64,000 bases of DNA from Dirofilaria immitis. Its lineage: Eukaryota; Nematoda; Chromadorea; Rhabditida; Onchocercidae. Where the stretch lies: NCBI GenBank assembly GCA_024305405.1, contig JAKNDB010000085.1, positions 1,727,001-1,791,000 of the forward strand, written 5' to 3'. The notes beneath the pieces are model-generated. The model was given only the letters and a program-made list of their open reading frames with translations. It made no database searches and had not been told where the DNA came from. Each line of letters starts with the position of its first letter. Within the stretch, counting starts at the first letter, position 1. Positions 58,604-64,000 of this stretch are shown here, piece after piece. The position numbers and the translations under genes were made by a program.

Positions 58604-60444
58604 GACAAGTATCAACAATCAACTGAATATTTGGGAATGCATTATTACAAAAGAAATGATGTTAAAGTAAAAATTGTAGAAAAGTTAAGTAGATGCATTC
58701 AAATTCAGAAATATAGTAACAATTTGAATTCCATTGAGCCAGTCGTTGAATTTACATCACCTTATGTAACTTCAAATCTCATCCAGTAAAAATTTGAATA
58801 TATATTTGAATTTGAGAATCGTCTCATTATTGAAGTTATCTTATCTAAAAAAACTAAAAATGTCTCACTTTCCTCGAAATTCTGTATGGATTTAAAAGAA
58901 AATTTATGAAATTTATTCGCGATATTTTCATTGCTCCTAGGAATAGAACAAGCCAGAAATTAATTTTTGGTTTAGTAGTGCATGTAGCATTATTTTTGAT
59001 ACACACATTTTTATTAAAAATTACATTATTGAACGTATATCATTGACAGATGCATTGGTCAACGTGTAATATTCTCGATCAATTTTTAAAATATTATTCA
59101 CACATTTTATCGATATCACTTTTTTTTGTTACCGATAACTTTTTTAAAACTATCTAAGAATCAGAATCACCTGAATGTCTACTGTTTCAGATTCAGCACC
59201 ACTAATTATTTTTTTCTAAATCTATCGCTTGTTAACTGACGAGGAAGTCTAATATAAAACTGATCGGATGATATAATCCGAATCTTCTTTCATTGCAATA
59301 GCAATAGCAAAATTTTTCATATTCTCATGTCGATGACGTGATATAAAGCAATGTATGATTGAGATTTGGAGGATGCATATTTTGGAAATGATTAAATTAA
59401 TCGTTTCTGGAATCCTTCGGAGTTTTCATTTAATGATATTGTTATCTTTGTATACATATACGTTGCATTGAATATTATTTTAGATTCGCTTTGTTTTTAA
59501 TATCATCAGGATGATGATCCTTGTCCAACACCCGAATTAATCAAACTCATATTTCGGAAGTCATTAAACATTTTATTTGTAAATTTTGGTATAATTAACA
59601 CTTTAGATTTTCGTTCGAGCCATTTGAACTGTTCTTGTAACCAAGGAACTATCAAATCTGACTTGCATATTCTCTTGAATATCAGGATGTACTTTCTATG
59701 AATTTGAGCTGTTAAAGTGCTCGATTGTCAGTTTTTTTCATTAATAAATTAATTATTGAAAGTTGGTCATAACGATCAATTTTTATCATCTGAAATTTCA
59801 AGCCAAATTTGGATTTTTGAGCAATTTGATAATTAATAATATTAATTTTCAGAGCATAGATAATAGATAATGCTTGTAGAAGTAATGAAATGGAGAACAT
59901 TTAGCATAATTGCGTATAACGCGACATTTTTGCATTCTTCAAATTGTAATGTATTGTACATTTTAAGAAAAAGGAAGAATTTTTCATCGATTAAAATCAA
60001 TATTGAAAATGAATTTTCCTAAATTAAATCAAATTTGACATACAATTTTATAAGTTGAACGAAAAAATATTAAATTGTTAGTTCTAATAACGTATTTTGC
60101 AAAATATTGTAGAATTCTTCCTTTTTCCCGTTGCAACAAGATATACCGAGTTGCAAATTTTTATTTTCACTTAAATTCCAATTGTTGCCAAAATCAAAAT
60201 TCAAGGATACCAATCTCAAATTTGGGTAAGTTAAACTATAATATGATAAGTTTCGTAATATATCATCAATGAACACAGCGATTATAATGAATTATACAAT
60301 TTCAATGATATCAGTATGACAAGTTCAATTCAAAACCATTTTTCCTTTATCACATGCGTAGAGCATTGAAAATATGCTTCTTGTTATTATGAAATATGCT
60401 TTCATGTTATCTCTTCGACAATATTCTGTATATTCCGGGTAACT
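58604..60444. other. Intergenic region with unexplained minus-strand open segments
   Basis: Three neighbouring minus-strand open segments occur: 60070-60276 (68 codons, with LRNLSYYSLTYPNLRLVSL), 59712-59900 (62 codons, with KFGLKFQMIKIDRYDQLS) and about 59514-59703 (with SDLIVPWLQEQFKWLERKSK). Their composition is more protein-like than chance and the order suggests a decayed or multi-exon gene, but I recognise no family and could not join them by phase. A plus-strand frame at 58604-58789 may also be chance. No other feature is seen. Confidence 0.3.
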
Positions 60445-60585
60445 ATAGTTAAACTTCATGAAAAATTAAGAAAGTATGAATCGATATGAATCCGTTCATG
60501 GAAATTCAAATATTAAAACTGATAGGAATTTTTTAGCATACTATACATGCAATAATCGGATAAGGATTTCATTTCATAAAATACC
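60445..60585 (-). repeat. Dispersed repeat, inverted copy of 46756-46905
   Basis: Its right edge at TGGTATTTT (minus strand) is exactly where the BEL/Pao gag-side sequence stops, so the retroelement was inserted into or truncated at this repeat. Confidence 0.8.
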
Positions 60586-60795
60586 ACTAAGCGTAAAGAT
60601 TTAAGATTGCATAAAGGTCGCATGTTTTCTTTTCCATCAATATTTTAACAATCAACGGACGGTCAAAGATTTGATCCAAACGACTGATAATATCGGTACA
60701 TCTTGTGTCATAGGCTACTGCTTTTGATCGTGTTACTATCGGTATCGCGTCTTTATTGGGTGTGAGCTGACGTCGAGGGGACCAAATGTCACCAG
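60586..60795 (-). other. BEL/Pao leader: primer-binding site and truncated gag start
   Basis: One base after the LTR end the minus strand reads TGGTGACATTTGGTCC (60794-60779), the TGG-initial form expected of a tRNA primer-binding site. An open frame (60841-60587) then runs in without a recognised domain; its later part, with SRLDQIFDRP, looks like the beginning of gag. It is cut at 60586. Confidence 0.6.
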
Positions 60796-61227
60796 TGTTG
60801 GGTATTGAGTAGGGTGTAGTGGAGCTGTATTGAGAGCACACCGTGAAGCCGAAACGTTTATTACTGATTGTATGGTGATAACAATAATCTTGATGATGAT
60901 CACTCGTGGTTTATATCTTCCCAGAAGTGGGAGTGGTTAATTCTAGCACCGGAAACATACCGGATATGGAGGAAACATTACAGTAAGATTAAAAGGGGAG
61001 ATTAGCGTGGGAAAATAAGCGTTTAAACATAAAGATGTAGATTGGTTAGATAACAACAAAAACGTGTGAAAAAACAATTTTAAGGAATGTGGATATGACT
61101 GGGATGATTTATAGTTTCATGAGCATTAATTTACAGTGAGTAATCTATTTGCTTATTTGTTTACAATAAGAAATTTATTTAATTATTTAATTGTATGTTG
61201 GAGTTTCGCGAATCAGCGTTCGCGACA
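60796..61227 (-). mobile_element. BEL/Pao long terminal repeat, 432 nt
   Basis: On the minus strand the segment begins TGTCGCGAACG and ends CCCAACA (TG...CA). It contains a TATA-like GATATAAACC (60917-60908) and, 46 nt further, AATAAA (60862-60857), the usual U3/R promoter and polyadenylation signals. The preceding pol frame ends 41 nt inside it. Borders are inferred from TG/CA and the adjacent primer-binding site because no second LTR is in the window for comparison. Confidence 0.7.
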
Positions 61228-63052
61228 CTCCCAAGGGGAGACGAGAAAAAGAATTAGTATAGCATTCTAATTGGGGTGTATTCAGGGTATATGAAAAAGT
61301 ATTAAGTCTAATAACTGATGCTTGATTTTCCATATCAGAAACTTGGGTAAGCTTAGGTTCCGTAGGAAGGATAATGATATTTTTGTGGTCAGAATTTCGT
61401 CTTCGGGAAGAACAAAATAAAGATTGTAAGAATACAAGCTTGAATTTAAGACCAATTATTATAAGTAATATTACGGCAATACTGATGCAAATAGTTTTTA
61501 ACTTCCAATTTGTTGCTACACTTTCAAGTTCTTCTTGATTAAATTGAATCACTTGGTTAACTTCTTGTCCGACATGATTCGTTAGTTCTTTTCCCTGTTC
61601 GGCGATTTCTTCCCAGATAGAATCGTCCTTGTATTGTGACGACACCAAACTATCTGTGTCGTGATGGTGGCTTAGAAGCTCCAACTCAGCATTAATTCTC
61701 TCGATCTCAAATTTATTTAGTAATCCTCCTGTGAATTCGATGGTTCGGAATGGCTTTCTACCTGTTTTACAGGGTGCTATCCACAATGTACCTCCTTTTC
61801 TTTTAGCTATTACAGATGAGGCCTGCAATTCGTCGATAACGTAGTGATCACCATATTTTATGGTTGGTATTCCAACATGAGTGTGTGTATACACATTTGT
61901 CATGTGCATCGTGACGGTTTGGTTGATGATATCATCGCAACTCCAACTTGCAGGAATATTGAACGGTATTGTGGAAGTCCATTTGCAGCTGTTTGCATTT
62001 ATCATCTGTACCGTTACTAATGATAGCATTGTTATCAATGACAATGCCTCCGAAGGATTATTTGATGTTGTCTTAGTAGTTATCCTGGCATATGCCGCAG
62101 CTTTCTTAGCGGTTCGAGTTCGACTAGCAATTGGTTTTTCAAAGTTGTCTTGTTCTTGCCAAAGCTTCTCTGTGATTTCGCGATCATTATTATTATCGCT
62201 GCTGATTTCCATAGGGCAAAGCATATTCAATGATCGGTTGAGTTGTTTCCCATCAGGTAGTTGTATCACGGCACTTCGCGTCCAACCATCTAGACCTTTA
62301 TTAAGTTTAATTATTCGAGCGAGATTCCAAATACCACGAGGACTATTGGGTTCCACCACTAAAACTATTTCATTCACTTGCGGTAATCTTGCCTCCACTA
62401 GTCGAGGAGCACGTATTTCCCTTTGTCCACGTTCTCTTAAAGAAGTGAGATAATCTTCTCTCCAAAATTTCCAGTAGGCATCTAACACTTTCAGAATACT
62501 TGACCAATGCTTGATCAAGTTGTCCCTTGTGTTCAATACGTATGGCGTATATTCCTCCTCATGATTTTCATATTTAATTGGCATATGTAATGATGCCGTT
62601 GGTAAAATAAAATCAATGGGACGTACAATTCTATAATCATCAAAACCGACATAAGTCAATGGACGTGTGTTCAATATTCCTTCTATTTCTGTAATTAGCG
62701 TCATCATTTCTTTCTCAGTGAGTAATCTTCTTCCTATCGCTTTTGTTAAGGCTACTTTCGTTAATCCAATGAGTCGTTCATAAACACCACCGCCCCAAGG
62801 AGCTCGTGGAATGGTGTTCTTCCAGATCATACCCTTTTCAGCCAAGAAATTGGCGTTTTTGTTCATTATTTGCTTGAATACTACTTGAAACTGACTAGCA
62901 TTGTCGCTAAGTACTAGTTTTGGGTATCCTCTACGCGCGACGAATCGTCTCAAAATATGAGAAAAATTTTCAGCGGATAAATCTTCAACCAGTTCAAGGT
63001 GGACTGCTCTAGTTGTAAAGCATGGGAAAAGTGCAATCCATCTTTTAATCAC
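61187..63052 (-). CDS. BEL/Pao pol 3' part: integrase core, DUF5641-like domain and Env-like membrane tail
   Basis: A 621-codon open frame. Residues 1-180 are the integrase core ([18 protein letters not shown]; catalytic Asp50 in LSDNASQF, catalytic Glu92 in [10 protein letters not shown]); residues about 180-290 match the DUF5641 domain that follows integrase in BEL/Pao ([16 protein letters not shown]). The remainder is unusual: a hydrophobic signal-like stretch (about 336-350) with a Cys soon after, an extracellular-looking region with several Cys to about 515, and a strong membrane segment (about 520-545) before a basic cytoplasmic-like tail. This is the layout of an Env-like glycoprotein, described for some nematode BEL/Pao elements, but short and fused in frame to pol. 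The upstream part of the integrase is in another frame (63049-63720); the offset sits at a C run near 63082-63085. Confidence 0.85.
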   Translation of the reverse strand: MIKRWIALFPCFTTRAVHLELVEDLSAENFSHILRRFVARRGYPKLVLSDNASQFQVVFKQIMNKNANFLAEKGMIWKNTIPRAPWGGGVYERLIGLTKVALTKAIGRRLLTEKEMMTLITEIEGILNTRPLTYVGFDDYRIVRPIDFILPTASLHMPIKYENHEEEYTPYVLNTRDNLIKHWSSILKVLDAYWKFWREDYLTSLRERGQREIRAPRLVEARLPQVNEIVLVVEPNSPRGIWNLARIIKLNKGLDGWTRSAVIQLPDGKQLNRSLNMLCPMEISSDNNNDREITEKLWQEQDNFEKPIASRTRTAKKAAAYARITTKTTSNNPSEALSLITMLSLVTVQMINANSCKWTSTIPFNIPASWSCDDIINQTVTMHMTNVYTHTHVGIPTIKYGDHYVIDELQASSVIAKRKGGTLWIAPCKTGRKPFRTIEFTGGLLNKFEIERINAELELLSHHHDTDSLVSSQYKDDSIWEEIAEQGKELTNHVGQEVNQVIQFNQEELESVATNWKLKTICISIAVILLIIIGLKFKLVFLQSLFCSSRRRNSDHKNIIILPTEPKLTQVSDMENQASVIRLNTFSYTLNTPQLECYTNSFSRLPLGVSRTLIRETPTYN

Positions 63053-64000
63053 TCCAGTAGAGGATTTAATCGAGAGGGGCCTAGGTAATCTAAATCAAAT
63101 GGTCTTGAACGCTGTACTCGCGATTCTGGTAAATTCGGCATTGGTGGTAATTTGAAAGGTTTTGCCTTCCATCGCCTACAAGCCATGCATGAGGATATTG
63201 TTCGTTTTATTGTGGCTCTTCCTTTCGGAATCCAGAATCTGCGTCTTATTGCGGACAATGTATGCGCAACACCAGCATGATACAAATTATTATATTGTTG
63301 TTCAATAATGAGTTTAGTTATATCATCTTTATCTGGTAAATAAATAGGATATTTACTTTCGTTATCCAATTCTGAATTTTCTAGTCGACTGTTGGACCTC
63401 CACAGTTTATCGTTTTTATCTTGGAAAAGATTCCACTTTTCTATCTCTACACTTGTTAAATTCTGGAATTGCGCCTCCCTAATTAGTAACCATTCTGCTA
63501 GATTGTAATCGTCCTTTGTCATTTCGATTCCTTGAATAGATAATGACTTTAACCATGATATGTCCATTTTGCACGTCTTTTTAATGAATCGGAGGGTCCA
63601 TACGGTCGCTCTAATGATTTTAGTCCATTTACCAAAACGGTGTGCTTCAATAAATCGAATACTATCGTTTGCATGATTACATGTAGCCGTCTTTGATAAA
63701 TTCAACATCACCGCTTGCATAAGTTCGTCTTCTGCTTTATAACTGAACTCTCCAATCGGCCATTGTGATGGATCTTTTTCTAGCCAGTGCGGTCAATTCC
63801 ACCATAATTTATTATAACGCAGTCTGGTTGGTGATATCCCTCTTGTGGCTATATCAGCTGGATTGTCATGACTCGGTAGATATCTCAACTTAAAATGTGA
63901 ATTTCGGATTTCTTCGCCCGTCTTTGTACAAATCGCGGAAGTGATTTTGATTCATTTTTACCCAAAAAGGGCACATTTTGCGTCAGACCATACAGTTGCA
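63049..64000 (-). CDS. BEL/Pao pol middle part: RNase H end and integrase zinc-binding domain (partial)
   Basis: Minus-strand coding sequence continues to the window edge. Near 64000 a WSDAK-type RNase H motif is visible, then (in shifting frames) the conserved block [20 protein letters not shown] typical of Pao. An in-frame TGA at 63795-63793 interrupts it where the family usually has Gly after the WW pair. The open frame 63720-63049 (223 codons) carries the H2C2 zinc-binding domain (His and His around YHAGVAHTL, Cys-x2-Cys in [10 protein letters not shown]) and reaches the first strand of the integrase core (FDLDYLGP, with the first catalytic Asp) before the frame offset into the downstream frame. 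Confidence 0.85.

Larger units (their letters stand above)
60586..64000 (-). mobile_element. BEL/Pao LTR retrotransposon, partial, with one internal LTR (5' part outside window)
   Basis: Order along the minus strand: RNase H end and integrase zinc-binding region (64000-63049), integrase core with a membrane-anchored tail (63052-61187), LTR (61227-60796), primer-binding site and the start of a gag-like frame (60794-60586). Internal sequence on both sides of one LTR means this is the end of one element joined to the start of another, as produced by recombination between LTRs of tandem copies. The family call rests on the Pao-type RNase H/integrase motifs and the DUF5641-like domain. Coding breaks include one frameshift and one stop, so this copy may be inactive, though at least one break may be a sequencing error. 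Confidence 0.85.

Noticed and set aside
61881..62453. 190-codon plus-strand open frame
   Set aside because: It is the antisense shadow of the BEL/Pao integrase frame and has no recognisable domain.

Overview
The window is about 70% AT. Its genes have many short exons split by small AT-rich introns with GT..TTTCAG borders. The protein set, the short 5' leaders behind TTTAG-type acceptors and the BEL/Pao retroelement all suggest a parasitic nematode, most likely a filaria; this is inference from content, with no database search. I found no tRNA, rRNA or CRISPR.

Layout. 1-6019 (+): 3' part of an ASCC3-type helicase. 8329-23506 (-): three genes head to tail, PQBP1, glutamyl-tRNA synthetase with three WHEP repeats, then prolyl-tRNA synthetase. 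26352-37974 (-): RPGRIP1L/MKS-5, a ciliary transition-zone scaffold. 42326-44177 (-): a 5'-truncated NYN (Zc3h12a-like) ribonuclease. 44365-46390: two decayed C2H2 zinc-finger copies. 54236-57744 (+): a GNAT acetyltransferase whose first intron holds repeats. 60586-64000 (-): a BEL/Pao element with a single internal LTR. The spaces between, mainly 37975-42325 and 46391-60585, are AT-rich DNA with dispersed repeats in direct and inverted pairs.

Two points matter most. First, the glutamyl and prolyl synthetases, fused as EPRS in most animals, read here as two adjacent genes on the same strand with their own stop and start; they may form an operon with PQBP1. Second, about two dozen coding exons need exactly one extra base in a short A/T (once C) run to stay in frame. 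All are losses, which points to systematic homopolymer under-calling in the assembly rather than gene decay. Automated translation of this window would wrongly break ASCC3, EARS, PARS, RPGRIP1L, the acetyltransferase and the retroelement pol gene.

All exon borders were placed by eye from splice signals, reading phase and remembered family motifs. No alignment or search was run.
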